Shown here in pieces: positions 33,695 through 42,344 of a stretch of DNA of 64,000 bases. This DNA is from Myxococcales bacterium (GTDB lineage: Bacteria > Myxococcota_A > Polyangia > Polyangiales > Ga0077539), in NCBI GenBank assembly GCA_013298625.1, contig JAAFIF010000027.1, positions 28,037-92,036 on the forward strand. Reading direction: 5' to 3'. Under the pieces are notes generated by a model. That model was not told the origin of the DNA, did not search any database, and saw only the letters and a list, made by a program, of their open reading frames with translations. Position 1 is the first letter of the stretch, and each line of letters begins with the position of its first letter. Position numbers and translations under genes: made by a program.

Positions 33695-35986
33695 GGTTAC
33701 CTATCCTCCCTCGTGCCTCTGGTTTCGCTCGGCGCGCTCGCGTCGGGCGCGAGCGGCTGTCGCCAGATCGCGACGACGCAGCTCGTGGTCGTGGTCGACA
33801 CGAACCTCACCGCGCGCGACGGGCTCTCCAACGTTCACATCATCGTGCAGAGCCCAGAGGGCGTGGCGCTGCGCGAGTCGGACTTCGAGCTGAGCCCGTC
33901 GGGGCCCTTCGCGATTCCGCTCTCGTTTGGGGTGGTCCCGCTCAATCGCGACGCGCGGCGCAGGGTGCGGATCATCGCGCAGGCGAGGGACGCGAGCGGC
34001 GCGGTGCTCGTGCAGCGCAGCGCGCTGACCGGATTTCTGTCGGACGCCTCGCTGCGATTGCCGCTGTATTTGCCCAACGTCTGCCGCGGGCTCGAGTGCC
34101 CGACGGGCACGACGTGCCGCGGCGACGCGCCGGTGTGCGTCGACGACGAAGTGCTCACCGAGCAGCTCGCGCCGCTCTCGCCACGCGCGGACGGCGGCGA
34201 GTTCGACGGGGGATTCGCGCTTCCGTTCGTCGAGGGAGGAGCGTTCGTGCCCGACGCGACCGCGCGCGACAGCGCCCTCGACGCTCGTCCCGACGCCGTC
34301 GCCGAAGCGGCCGTGGACGCGCGGACCGACAGCGGCCCGAGCTATCTGCCTATTCCGAGCACGTGCGCCTATCCGATGGGCGCCAACGGAATGCGCGTGA
34401 CGATCCCCGCCACAGCGCCGCGGCTCGTCGCGCCGCTCTCGCTCGGTCACGTCACGTCGCTGCGGCCGACGCTTCGCTGGACGCGCCCCGCGGGAGCTGA
34501 TGGCGCTCGCGTCGAGCTCTGCGAAGACCGCGCGTGCGCCCGCAACATCGCTCGCTTCGACAGCGCGCTCGACGCCGATCGCCCGGCGGCCGCGCTGCCT
34601 GCCGGCCGCGTGGTGTTCTGGCGCGTCCTTCCGTTGACCGCGGGAACGGTGAGCGGCCCGTCGAGCCCGGTCTGGTACTTCGTCACGCCGCACGCGGACT
34701 TGGGTACAGACACCAGTTTTCAAGCGCAGACCGACTTCAACGGTGATGGCTTCGCGGACGTCGGGTACATCGCCGTCACGAACAGCGGCCTTCGCACGAC
34801 GCTTGGCGGCGCTGTGTTTCACGGCGGGCCTTCGGGGCTGTGCCTCCGGTCGCAGGCGACGTGGAGCTACAACGCGCCCACCGACGGAACGACGGAGCTC
34901 ACGGGCTCTGGGGACATCAACGGTGATGGCTTCGGCGACATGATCTACAGCGCCGTGACCATGAATGGGGCAGGGACGCTCACCGTGCGCTACGGCAGCC
35001 CGGGCGGGCTCGATTTCGGCGCGGGCGGGTCGAGCACGGTCGCGAGCCCCGCGGGCACCGTGGAGTTTGGCATTCGCGTTCGCATCATCGGGGACATCAA
35101 CCGCGATGGATTCGCGGACGTCGCGGTTTCGCTGAAGGGAATCACCGCCTCGACCACCGCGGGCGGCGTGCGCGTGTACCTCGGCTCGGCGACGGGGCTC
35201 ACGATGGCGCCCGCGGCGAGCGTCGACGGTGCCAGCGGCGAGCAGCTCGGGCTCGACGTCGTCGGCGGCGGAGCGGACTTCGACGGCGACGGCTATCACG
35301 ACCTCGCGATGGCTCGCCGCGGCACGGGCGGCGTGACCGTGCGCAGAGGCAGCGCGATGGGGCTCGACGCGACGAGCATCACGCGCGCTGCGCCGATGGC
35401 GGGCAGGCTCGCGACGCTCTCGACGGTGAGCGCGGCGGACATCAACGGCGACGGCCGCTCGGACCTCGCGTACCTCACGTCGATCGCCACAGGAAACGCA
35501 GCGCCGTCGCAGGCCGCGGTCTTCGCCGGTGACAGCACGTCGACGCTCGCGATGACCGCAGGGTGGACCCTCGGCAGCGCGGCGGGCGCGACGTTTCTGG
35601 GCGCGATCCGCGCGGGAGAAAGCACTGGAGACGACGCTGCAGAGCTCGTGATCGTCGAGCGCACGGGGACGAGCCCGAACTTCGTGTTCAGCCCACGCGT
35701 GTATGTCTCGACGGCAGGCGCGGCCATCACGCTCGCTCCTTCGATGACCGCGATCGACCTCGGCGCTGTTCGCGGCGTCGGTCAATACGCGATCGCTCCG
35801 GGCGATCTCAACGGCGACGGCCGGGGGGACTTCGCGGTGAACACGTCCTTCGTCAACGCGTACGGCTACGGCGGCTTCGTGCAGCTGCTGAGCGGCGCGG
35901 CGGGATGGAGCGCGGGCTTCGGCAGCGCTGTTCCCGTTGGGCTCGGGATGTTGGGCTCGGGCGCGTCGAACGAGGCATTCGAATGA
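33680..35986 (+). CDS. FG-GAP/VCBS-repeat lipoprotein
   Basis: 768 residues. Signal peptide with lipobox-like SGASGC (Cys at about 27). The first 210 residues include a beta-rich domain and a disulphide-type CRGLECPTGTTCRG; then an Asp/Ala linker; then a fibronectin-like segment (LRPTLRWTRPAG). The C-terminal half holds at least six FG-GAP blades with Asp/Asn calcium loops: FNGDGFADV, INGDGFGDM, INRDGFADV, FDGDGYHDL, INGDGRSDL, LNGDGRGDF, enough for a seven-bladed beta-propeller. Probably an outer-surface calcium-dependent binding protein. Its stop overlaps the next start as ATGA. Confidence 0.85.
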   Translation: MRRLSGYLSSLVPLVSLGALASGASGCRQIATTQLVVVVDTNLTARDGLSNVHIIVQSPEGVALRESDFELSPSGPFAIPLSFGVVPLNRDARRRVRIIAQARDASGAVLVQRSALTGFLSDASLRLPLYLPNVCRGLECPTGTTCRGDAPVCVDDEVLTEQLAPLSPRADGGEFDGGFALPFVEGGAFVPDATARDSALDARPDAVAEAAVDARTDSGPSYLPIPSTCAYPMGANGMRVTIPATAPRLVAPLSLGHVTSLRPTLRWTRPAGADGARVELCEDRACARNIARFDSALDADRPAAALPAGRVVFWRVLPLTAGTVSGPSSPVWYFVTPHADLGTDTSFQAQTDFNGDGFADVGYIAVTNSGLRTTLGGAVFHGGPSGLCLRSQATWSYNAPTDGTTELTGSGDINGDGFGDMIYSAVTMNGAGTLTVRYGSPGGLDFGAGGSSTVASPAGTVEFGIRVRIIGDINRDGFADVAVSLKGITASTTAGGVRVYLGSATGLTMAPAASVDGASGEQLGLDVVGGGADFDGDGYHDLAMARRGTGGVTVRRGSAMGLDATSITRAAPMAGRLATLSTVSAADINGDGRSDLAYLTSIATGNAAPSQAAVFAGDSTSTLAMTAGWTLGSAAGATFLGAIRAGESTGDDAAELVIVERTGTSPNFVFSPRVYVSTAGAAITLAPSMTAIDLGAVRGVGQYAIAPGDLNGDGRGDFAVNTSFVNAYGYGGFVQLLSGAAGWSAGFGSAVPVGLGMLGSGASNEAFE

Positions 35987-36948
35987 GGATCGTCAGCAAT
36001 CGCATCGGCTCGTTGGCGCTCGCTTCGCTCGTCGCGACGAGCGCGCTCAGCGCGGCTTCGCTTTGTCACGCGCAGGCCGTCAGCTCGGCGCCTTCGCCCG
36101 CGCAGGTCGCCGAGGCGCGATCGCTCTTTCAGAGCGGAATTCGCCTGGTCGAACAAGAGCGCTGGGGCGAGGCGCTCGAGTACTTTCGTCGATCCCGCGC
36201 GATCGCCGCGCGCCCGAGCACGGTGTTCAACATCGGGAGCGTGCTGGTTCGACTCGGTCGCATGGCTGAGGCGATCGAGACGCTCGAGGACTTCGTGCGC
36301 ATCTCGGACGCACGGCAAAACGCGACGGAGCGCGCCGAGGCGCAGCGATTGCTCGTCGACGCTCGAGCGGCGCGCGTGTCGTTTGCGCTCTCGACCAACG
36401 TCGCGGACGCGCGGGTCTTCGTGGACGGAACGCTCGTCGAAGGCGCAGGCGCCGAGCGCGCGCTGCAGCTCGACCCCGGCTCGCACACCGTTCGGATCAC
36501 GGCCGAAGGACACGAAGAGCAATCGTTTTCGATCAGCTTTTTGCCTGGGCAACAGCAGGCGCGCGCGGTCGTGCTTCGCCCGATGCCGACGCGGATCAAC
36601 CTCACCGTCACGCCCACCACCGCGCGCGTCTCGCTCGACGGAACGCACCGCGGCGACGTCCGCACGTTCGACGTGGCCCCCGGCTCGCACACGCTGAGCC
36701 TTCGCGCGGAGGGCTACCTTCCGCTCGATCGCTCGGTGGACGTGCGGCTCGGCCAGTCGCTGACGCTCGACCTCGCGCTCTCTCGACGCCCCGCGACGCC
36801 GCTCACCGCGAGCCCGTGGTTCTGGACCGCCATTGGCGTGGGCGCGGCAGCGACGCTCGTCGTCGTGCTCGTCGTGGCCGTCCCGGTGCAGCTCGAGCCA
36901 TACGGCGGCAACACCAACACGGTGATCAGCGCGCTGCGCGACCGGTGA
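35983..36948 (+). CDS. PEGA-domain secreted/membrane protein
   Basis: 321 residues. Signal peptide (1-31, ending CHAQA); a TPR-like helical part (LFQSGIRLVEQERWGEALEYF, FNIGSVLVRLGRMAEAIE) at about 45-125; two PEGA modules (RVFVDGTLVEG...LDPGSHTVRITAEGHEE and ARVSLDGTHRGDVRTFDVAPGSH) at about 135-265; one membrane helix at about 282-304; and a short tail. PEGA domains often follow kinases in myxobacteria and bind surface polymers or proteins. The ATG overlaps the upstream stop (ATGA), so it is coupled to the FG-GAP lipoprotein. Confidence 0.85.
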   Translation: MRIVSNRIGSLALASLVATSALSAASLCHAQAVSSAPSPAQVAEARSLFQSGIRLVEQERWGEALEYFRRSRAIAARPSTVFNIGSVLVRLGRMAEAIETLEDFVRISDARQNATERAEAQRLLVDARAARVSFALSTNVADARVFVDGTLVEGAGAERALQLDPGSHTVRITAEGHEEQSFSISFLPGQQQARAVVLRPMPTRINLTVTPTTARVSLDGTHRGDVRTFDVAPGSHTLSLRAEGYLPLDRSVDVRLGQSLTLDLALSRRPATPLTASPWFWTAIGVGAAATLVVVLVVAVPVQLEPYGGNTNTVISALRDR

Positions 36949-36957
36949 TCGAGAGCC

Positions 36958-36982
36958 GGGGACGGTGTTCAATCGTTCACGA
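36958..36982 (+). repeat. Solitary end of the MITE-like element
   Basis: A 25-bp copy of the terminal sequence (GGGGACGGTGTTCAATCGTT...), in the same orientation as and 45 bp before the left end of copy 2. It may be a relic of a nested or partial duplication. Confidence 0.7.
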
Positions 36983-37002
36983 ACTCTCGCGGTCACTCGC
37001 GC

Positions 37003-37115
37003 GGGGACGGTGTTCGATCGTTCACGAACGCGCCAGCGCGCGCTGGCAACGAGGGACTGCGCAAAGTGATCTCGGCGGGTTATCGAGGACTCGTGAACGA
37101 TTGAACACCGTCCCC
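37003..37115. repeat. MITE-like element, copy 2 (113 bp, inverted relative to copy 1)
   Basis: 25-bp inverted ends at 37003-37027 and 37091-37115 (one mismatch). The reverse complement of 37050-37090 aligns with 29234-29275 of copy 1 (shared ATAACCCGCCGAGA and CGCAGTCCC blocks), showing that the two are members of one family that differ in the central part. Confidence 0.75.
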
Positions 37116-37297
37116 AGTCAGCTCCGCTCAGCTGCGTCCGTCCCGTCGACAGCCCCTCTTCGCGTGTGCTTCACTCTCGACACGTTCTCTCGTCGAGAGG
37201 GATCGCATCGCTCAGCCTTCGTGCCTCGAGCACACGCCCGACGTCGCGTCGGGTGGGACGGTTTCGGGCGTCACTCACCGCAGGGTAACCTGTTCTT

Positions 37298-37401
37298 GGC
37301 TGGCTTCGGCCGCCGGTGATCATGACGACCGTCACCGCTGAGCCAACTGCGCGGGTCCGCAGGTGGTGACGGTCGTCATGATCACCGGCGGCCGGCCAGC
37401 C
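37298..37401. repeat. Long perfect inverted repeat (30-bp arms)
   Basis: Arms 37307-37336 and 37365-37394 are exact reverse complements; a further 7 bp pair (37298-37304 with 37395-37401) after a 2-nt bulge. The loop is 28 nt. Each arm also folds on itself (TGAC-GACC-GTCA), as in REP/BIME units. It lies between convergent genes and could end transcription from both sides. Confidence 0.75.
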
Positions 37402-37467
37402 TGTGAGGCTACCGATGCCCCAAGTAGGACTGGTGGGCGACGCGATCTCTCTCGACGCGAGAACGAA

Positions 37468-38307
37468 TCAACCGCGACCCATCCCGATGGCCCACGCCAT
37501 CGTGTAGCGCGCGTTGAGCTCGCACCGCGGGCAGAACCGAACCGACCCGTCCCTCGCGCGATAGCGAAACGCGTCGATCCCGAACGGTCCCCAGTAGCCC
37601 GCGCGCCCGAGCGCTTCGGCCGCGTCCCTCCCGTGCTCGAAGAGGGCGTCCCGCTCTCGCTCGCTGAGAGCTGCGTCCGCGCTGCTCTCTCTCCACGCAT
37701 TCGTGCGCGGGTCCACCCGCTGCGCCGTTGGCTGTCCGAGCCGCGCGCTGCGATCACGCTCCACCCAACCGTGCAGCGCGAAGTCCTCGAGCACCTCGAC
37801 GCGCTCGGCGACGAAGACGCGCCTGTGCTTCGAAAGCGCGCGCGCGATCGCCTCTCGTCGCTGCTCGGCCGTCTCGCACAGCCGGTGCCCGCGCCCCGCG
37901 CACGTGTACGCGAGCGAGACCCGCGTGGGCCCATCCTCACCGCCATCATCCTCGACCGAGGTCACCATTCGCTCTCGCGGCTCGCACGGGAGCAGCCCTT
38001 GCGCGAACTCCCTCGAGCACACGAAATCAAGCACCTCCCCCGACGGAACCTCCGGCACCACCACCCCAGCTGCCTTCATCATTGCCAGCGCACGCGGCGT
38101 CGGTGACCACGCTTCACCAGTGAATTCTCTGCCCAACGTGCGCGTGTCCCCGCGCGCGATCACCACGTCGTCGCCCGTCACCAGCGTCCCCACCAGCCGC
38201 TGCGCCTGCGCGTCGATCGTCGCGAGCAGCGCCCTCGGCGGCGTCCACCCCTTTGCCCGCGCGCGCTCGTCGTCGGCCTCGAGGTTGAGCACCCACGCGC
38301 GCTTCAT
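37468..38307 (-). CDS. ATP-grasp-like protein
   Basis: 279 residues. The C-terminal part has an ATP-grasp catalytic-core pattern: GYWGPFGIDAFRYRARDG at about 237-254 (Gly-rich, then the Asp of the metal site) and CELNARYTM at about 263-271 (the E-x-N-x-R metal and phosphate site). The first 80 residues resemble the N-terminal substrate lobe. Such enzymes join a carboxylate to an amine or thiol through an acyl phosphate. The start at 38307 overlaps the stop of the upstream DUF455-like gene as ATGA, so the two are coupled. Substrate unknown. The longer in-frame extension upstream is a shadow of other genes. Confidence 0.72.
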   Translation of the reverse strand: MKRAWVLNLEADDERARAKGWTPPRALLATIDAQAQRLVGTLVTGDDVVIARGDTRTLGREFTGEAWSPTPRALAMMKAAGVVVPEVPSGEVLDFVCSREFAQGLLPCEPRERMVTSVEDDGGEDGPTRVSLAYTCAGRGHRLCETAEQRREAIARALSKHRRVFVAERVEVLEDFALHGWVERDRSARLGQPTAQRVDPRTNAWRESSADAALSERERDALFEHGRDAAEALGRAGYWGPFGIDAFRYRARDGSVRFCPRCELNARYTMAWAIGMGRG

Positions 38308-39134
38308 CGCTTCGCTCGCGTCGCGTCCGCCTTCGGGTCGTACGCCTCGATCGCGTCGACGATCTCTCTCGGCATCGACGCCCGCTCGCGCGAAGCCCGG
38401 TCCATCGTCGGTCCGCGCATCACCAACGGCGAGAGCGGCTCGACCAGATGCGCCCGCCACACCGCCGCGTCGAGCGTCCCTGTGAACCGCTCGAACCACC
38501 GCGCCGCGAACGCCACGTGCGAGCGCTCTTCGTCCGACACCACGCGCACCGCGTCGGCGCTCTCTCGATCGCCCGCTTGCTCGAGCAGCGCCGCGAAGCG
38601 CGCGCCGTGATCGAGGTTGGCCCCCTCGAAGCCGAGCCCCATCGTCGCCACGAAGTGCGCAGGGCTCTTCGCGCTCGCCAGCCGCTGCCAGAACCAGTCG
38701 CGCACCTCCCAGTCGCCCCACGCGAAGCCCAGGGCCTCGACGCGCGAGAGGTACATGTCCAAGTGCCGCACCTCGTCGGTCGCGATCTTCGCGAGGCCCC
38801 GCCGAAACGGCTGCGGCGCCTCGGGCCACGCCACGATCGCCCACAGAAACAGCTCGGCCGCCTGCAGCTCGTGGTGCGCAAACGAGTGCAAGAGCGCCGC
38901 GCGCTTCTCCTTCGAGCGCAGCGCCTCTGGGTGCGACGCCACGCGCTCGGCGCGATCCACCACGCGCAGCGGGGCAGGGCGCGTCGGCCGCACCTCGGGC
39001 CGCGCGACCGGCTCGCGCTCGACCGCCTCGGGCGCAGGGTCGATCACCCGCCGCGCGGCGAGCGTGCTCGCGCTCAGGTAGTCGAGCGCCCACTGCTCGA
39101 GGGTCTTGTCCGGAATCTCGTCCTGGCGCGACAC
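38304..39134 (-). CDS. DUF455-like ferritin-fold protein
   Basis: 276 residues from the GTG at 39134, chosen because a TATGTC hexamer lies 8 nt upstream and because earlier in-frame sequence would cross the divergent gene's start. The helical core keeps the ligand pattern of a di-iron four-helix bundle: HSFAHHELQAAELFLWA (E..H), TDEVRHLDMYLSRVEALG (E..H), and SDEERSHVAFAARW (E..H). This is the layout of DUF455 and MiaE-like ferritin-fold proteins, some of which are hydroxylases. ATGA overlap with the ATP-grasp-like gene suggests a two-enzyme modification system. Confidence 0.8.
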   Translation of the reverse strand: MSRQDEIPDKTLEQWALDYLSASTLAARRVIDPAPEAVEREPVARPEVRPTRPAPLRVVDRAERVASHPEALRSKEKRAALLHSFAHHELQAAELFLWAIVAWPEAPQPFRRGLAKIATDEVRHLDMYLSRVEALGFAWGDWEVRDWFWQRLASAKSPAHFVATMGLGFEGANLDHGARFAALLEQAGDRESADAVRVVSDEERSHVAFAARWFERFTGTLDAAVWRAHLVEPLSPLVMRGPTMDRASRERASMPREIVDAIEAYDPKADATRAKR

Positions 39135-39142
39135 GACGCGGG

Positions 39143-39152
39143 GACATACCAC
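39143..39152. promoter_or_regulatory. Overlapping divergent -10 elements
   Basis: In GACATACCAC the minus-strand -10 is TATGTC (39143-39148, 8 nt before the GTG at 39134) and the plus-strand -10 is TACCAC (39147-39152, 10 nt before the ATG at 39163). They share the TA at 39147-39148. Confidence 0.45.
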
Positions 39153-39162
39153 TGCCCGAGTG

Positions 39163-40086
39163 ATGTTGCGCAGGGTGCTGTGGATGTGGGCGATTTTGGC
39201 GGGCGCCGCGTTGTGTGCACGGCGATGCACGGATCCTGCGCCCCGTCCGCCGGCGACGCTGCGGGTGGCCACGTACAACGTCCGCTTCTTCGGCCGCGAC
39301 CCGACCGACCACGAGCGGCTGCGCGCTGTCGTGAGCGACGTCGACCCCGCGGTGCTCGCGCTCGAAGAGCTCGTCCGCGACGAGAGCGCCCAGTCCCTCG
39401 CGGCTGCGCTCTCGGTCGGAGGGCGCGACTACCGCCTCGCCGCCGCGCAGTGCGGCGGTCGCTCGGGCCTCCGCGTGGCGTTTCTGTACGACCGCTCGCG
39501 GGTCGAATGGAGGGGCGTGCGCGAGTTCGCCGCGATGGAGCCGGACGGGGACGGCTTGTGCACCGAGGGCGATCGCGCCGCGCTCGCCGCGACGTTCGCG
39601 CGCAAGCGCGCCGCGCCTGGCGAGCCCGACACGACGCTGGTCGCGCTGCACCTCGCCGCGCGCTCCGAGCCCGAGCGCGTCGAGCAGCGCAGACAACAGT
39701 GGCGCAGGCTCTTGGCGATCCGCGAGCGCCTCGCCCGCGAGGGGCACGCGCGCGTGCTCTTTCTCGGCGACACCAACTCGACCGGGTGGCGCGACGACGC
39801 GCAGGGCGAGCGCTCGTTTATCGAGACCGAAGCCGCGCGCGCAGGGATGACCGTCGAGACGGGCGACCTCGCGTGCAGCGAGTACTACCGAACCGGCGAT
39901 CGTCGCTGGGACCCCTCGATGCTCGATCACGTCCTCGCGCCGTACGGAACGGTCGTGCCCGGCTCCGCGCGGCTGCACGGTTACTGCGCGCAGCTCTCGT
40001 GCGAGCCGTGGACCGGCGCCGCGCCCCCCGCGGAGTACACGCACGTGAGCGACCACTGCCCGGTCAGCGTCGAGCTGCGCTGGTAG
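39163..40086 (+). CDS. Endonuclease/exonuclease/phosphatase-family protein
   Basis: 307 residues. N-terminal hydrophobic segment (LRRVLWMWAILAGAALCA) as export signal or anchor. The EEP fold is clear: TLRVATYNVRFFG (Asn metal ligand), LALEELV (Glu metal ligand, ALEE for the usual LQE), LVALHLAARS (His), FLGDTNSTGW (GDxN), MLDHVLAP (LDH) and VSDHCPVSVEL (SDH). All catalytic positions are present, so a secreted nuclease or phosphodiesterase is expected; substrate unknown. The ATG at 39163 lies 28 bp from the divergent GTG of the DUF455-like gene. Confidence 0.88.
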   Translation: MLRRVLWMWAILAGAALCARRCTDPAPRPPATLRVATYNVRFFGRDPTDHERLRAVVSDVDPAVLALEELVRDESAQSLAAALSVGGRDYRLAAAQCGGRSGLRVAFLYDRSRVEWRGVREFAAMEPDGDGLCTEGDRAALAATFARKRAAPGEPDTTLVALHLAARSEPERVEQRRQQWRRLLAIRERLAREGHARVLFLGDTNSTGWRDDAQGERSFIETEAARAGMTVETGDLACSEYYRTGDRRWDPSMLDHVLAPYGTVVPGSARLHGYCAQLSCEPWTGAAPPAEYTHVSDHCPVSVELRW

Positions 40087-40089
40087 CGC

Positions 40090-41355
40090 TCAGCCGCCGC
40101 CGTCCGCGCTCGCGTCGCCAGCGTCACTCGCCCCGCCGTCCGCTGCGGCGCACGGGGTGTTCGGCGTCCCCGGGTCGTCCACCGTGCAGAAGCCGCCGCC
40201 GCCGCCGCCGTTGTCCTCGCACACGAGGCCGCGCGGGCAGCAGATGCTCTCGTCGCAGCGCCGAAAGATGCACAGCCCGAAGTTGTCCCCGCCCGGCGCG
40301 AGCGGCTCGACGCCCATCCCGTCCAAGCACGACGCGCCGCGCTCGACGTTGATGAACGAGCCGCACACACCAGTCGAGCCGCTCTCGCTGACTTGAAAAC
40401 ATGTGCCGCGGCACGGGTTGGGGTCCGACAGCGTGCAAGGCATTCCGTCGGCGAGGGCCATGGGGTTCTCGGGCATCTCGCCGCAGCGGCCCGTGCGCGG
40501 GTTGCACTCGATCCCCGCCGCGCAGTCCGCGTTGGTCGTGCAGAACGGAAAGCACCCCGTGCGATCCGGCTCGCCCGAGCTCTGCGCAAACCACAGCCCC
40601 GTGCACACGAAGCCCTGCCTGCACCCGCTCGCGCCTCCGCCCGCGCGGCACGAGCGCACGCACAGCGCGTCCACGTCGCTCGTCGACAAGCACGTGGTCC
40701 CTGCGCCGCCGCACTGCATCTGTTCGACCGACTGCTGCGCGGTGTTCATGCACGAGCCCGTGCAGTGCCCGCCCGCCACCGAGCTCGTGTCGCACGACAG
40801 TCCGCCGCACTGCGAGTCGTCCCGGCACGGCTCGCCCGCGCGTCCCGTCACGCCCGCGTCGGGCATCACCGAGCGACACGTCACGGGCTCGCACTGCCAG
40901 AGGTTGCCGTCGCACGTGCAGCTCAGCTCGGGCCGCGATCGATCGGGGCACGTAAAGAGCGGGAGCTGACAGGTCCTTCCGCGATACTGCTCGCCGCACG
41001 CGAACGTGAGCGAGGACGGGTCGTCCGTGAGCGGGCACGAGATTCCGCCGTCGGGCAGGCGCTCGAAGCACGCGTCCACCGCGGCGCAGCTCCATCGGCC
41101 GCCGATGCAAGAGCAGCGCTCGGTCTGCACGAAGTTCTCTTGGCCGAAGCGCGTAGGGCACGGAGCTTCGAAGTCACACGATGCACCAACGCTCGTGCAC
41201 GCCTCGCCGCTGACCGGCCGCTGCGTGAGCTGGCTGCACGCGCCCGCGTCAGTGTCGAGCGGCCCGCGACGCCGCCCCGTCGGCGCAGGACAACCGCTGA
41301 CCCACAGCGCGATCGCGAGCGAACCCATCGAGCGAAGAAAGGATGTTCGATTCAC
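40090..41355 (-). CDS. Cys-rich lipoprotein
   Basis: 421 residues. The GTG at 41355 overlaps the upstream stop (GTGA); an alternative ATG at 41328 would still keep the signal. Lipobox WVSGC follows SLAIAL. The mature part has more than 40 cysteines in spacing such as CRDDSQCGGLSC, CTTNADCAAGIEC and CNPRTGRC, and ends in a Gly run and an Asp/Gly/Ala tail. Same class as the lipoprotein at 22028-22849. Its place at the end of the acyl carrier protein/thioesterase/lipoate-ligase-like operon is unexpected and may just reflect compact packing. Confidence 0.82.
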   Translation of the reverse strand: MNRTSFLRSMGSLAIALWVSGCPAPTGRRRGPLDTDAGACSQLTQRPVSGEACTSVGASCDFEAPCPTRFGQENFVQTERCSCIGGRWSCAAVDACFERLPDGGISCPLTDDPSSLTFACGEQYRGRTCQLPLFTCPDRSRPELSCTCDGNLWQCEPVTCRSVMPDAGVTGRAGEPCRDDSQCGGLSCDTSSVAGGHCTGSCMNTAQQSVEQMQCGGAGTTCLSTSDVDALCVRSCRAGGGASGCRQGFVCTGLWFAQSSGEPDRTGCFPFCTTNADCAAGIECNPRTGRCGEMPENPMALADGMPCTLSDPNPCRGTCFQVSESGSTGVCGSFINVERGASCLDGMGVEPLAPGGDNFGLCIFRRCDESICCPRGLVCEDNGGGGGGFCTVDDPGTPNTPCAAADGGASDAGDASADGGG

Positions 41356-42344
41356 AACGAACGAGAGCGTACAACGACGTCCAGCGCCGCGCCGCACCGT
41401 CCCCACGCTTCTGCGTCCGCGCCGAACACCAGCGCTTCGGCGACGCGCTCGGCCACCGTGCTCGCGGTGCGCGAAGGGTCCGCGAGCGCCTCGCAAACGT
41501 CCGCTCGTTCGCGGTCGCCCATCAGCGGATCGCCGCCCACCCACACAGTGTTTTCTGCGGTCAACGCCGCGTCGATCCACCCGATCGCGCACGGCGTCGG
41601 CTCGGCCCAGCGCCAGCGCTCGTCGCCGATCGTCACCGCGAGCGCCGCGCGGTCGAGCTCGATCGCCCCTTGGTGCTCGGTCACAGCCACCCCGTCTCGC
41701 TCGAGCGCGCGACGCTGCACCCGATCGAAGAGCGCAGGCTCGACCGCGCGCTGCCCCGTGCTCTCTGCCCACGACGCAGGGCGCTTGGACTGCCAGCGAT
41801 CGGTCCCGCGCTCGCGCTCGGTGAGCAGCTCGCTCGGCGCTTCGACGCTCTCTTCGAGGCCGATCCAGAGCTCGAGCGCAAACGCGCCGCTCGCCCGCTC
41901 GCTGAGCGCCAGCACCGCGCCGGGACGCTTCGCGATCGAGAGCCACTCGCGGCCGAAATAGTGCGCGAGCGCGCCGTGGGCGGTGAGCGCGTTGAGCCAG
42001 CCGCGCACGTTGCGGTTGAGCGCGGTCGAGGGGCGCGCGTCGGGCATCAGCGCCGAGAGCGACGGGAGCGCCACGCACAGCGCCGCGGCGCCGGTGGGGC
42101 CGATGAAAACGTGTGTTCCGGTGGTGTGGCGGCGGTGGACGGCGACGGCGCTGCGGTCGCACGCCGCGCGGTCGAGCACGCGTTCGGCCCGCTGGCCGCG
42201 GCCGAGCAGCACCGCGGGGCCGCGCGCGAGGATGGTCCCAGCCCACGCGCCCCCTTCTGCTTCGACGCGGTCGAGCAGGGCTTCGCTGAGCGCTGCGGCC
42301 TCGATGAGCGACCCTTCGCGAGCGCGCACGAGGCGCGCGTTCAC
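41352..42344 (-). CDS. Lipoate-protein ligase A-like (BPL/LplA fold) protein
   Basis: 330 residues from the GTG at 42344, which overlaps the thioesterase stop as GTGA; the 92 codons upstream are shadow. RRHTTGTHVFIGP at about 71-83 corresponds to the RRxSGGGxVxHD motif of lipoate/biotin ligases with several changes, and IAKRPGAVLALSERASGAFALELWIG (137-162) matches the KisGsAqr region with its lysine (K139). The family activates lipoate or octanoate as an acyl-AMP and attaches it to a lysine. Embedded between a thioesterase and acyl carrier proteins, it may load an unusual acyl group. Altered motifs make activity uncertain. Confidence 0.7.
   Translation of the reverse strand: MNARLVRAREGSLIEAAALSEALLDRVEAEGGAWAGTILARGPAVLLGRGQRAERVLDRAACDRSAVAVHRRHTTGTHVFIGPTGAAALCVALPSLSALMPDARPSTALNRNVRGWLNALTAHGALAHYFGREWLSIAKRPGAVLALSERASGAFALELWIGLEESVEAPSELLTERERGTDRWQSKRPASWAESTGQRAVEPALFDRVQRRALERDGVAVTEHQGAIELDRAALAVTIGDERWRWAEPTPCAIGWIDAALTAENTVWVGGDPLMGDRERADVCEALADPSRTASTVAERVAEALVFGADAEAWGRCGAALDVVVRSRSL

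Larger units (their letters stand above)
36949..37467. other. 519-bp gene-free region with two repeat systems
   Basis: Between two convergent genes. 36958-37115 holds three copies of the GGGGACGGTGTTC end sequence; 37298-37401 holds a long perfect inverted repeat. The 180 bp between them (CGACACGTTCTCTCGTCGAG and other short dyads) shows no gene. Confidence 0.7.
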
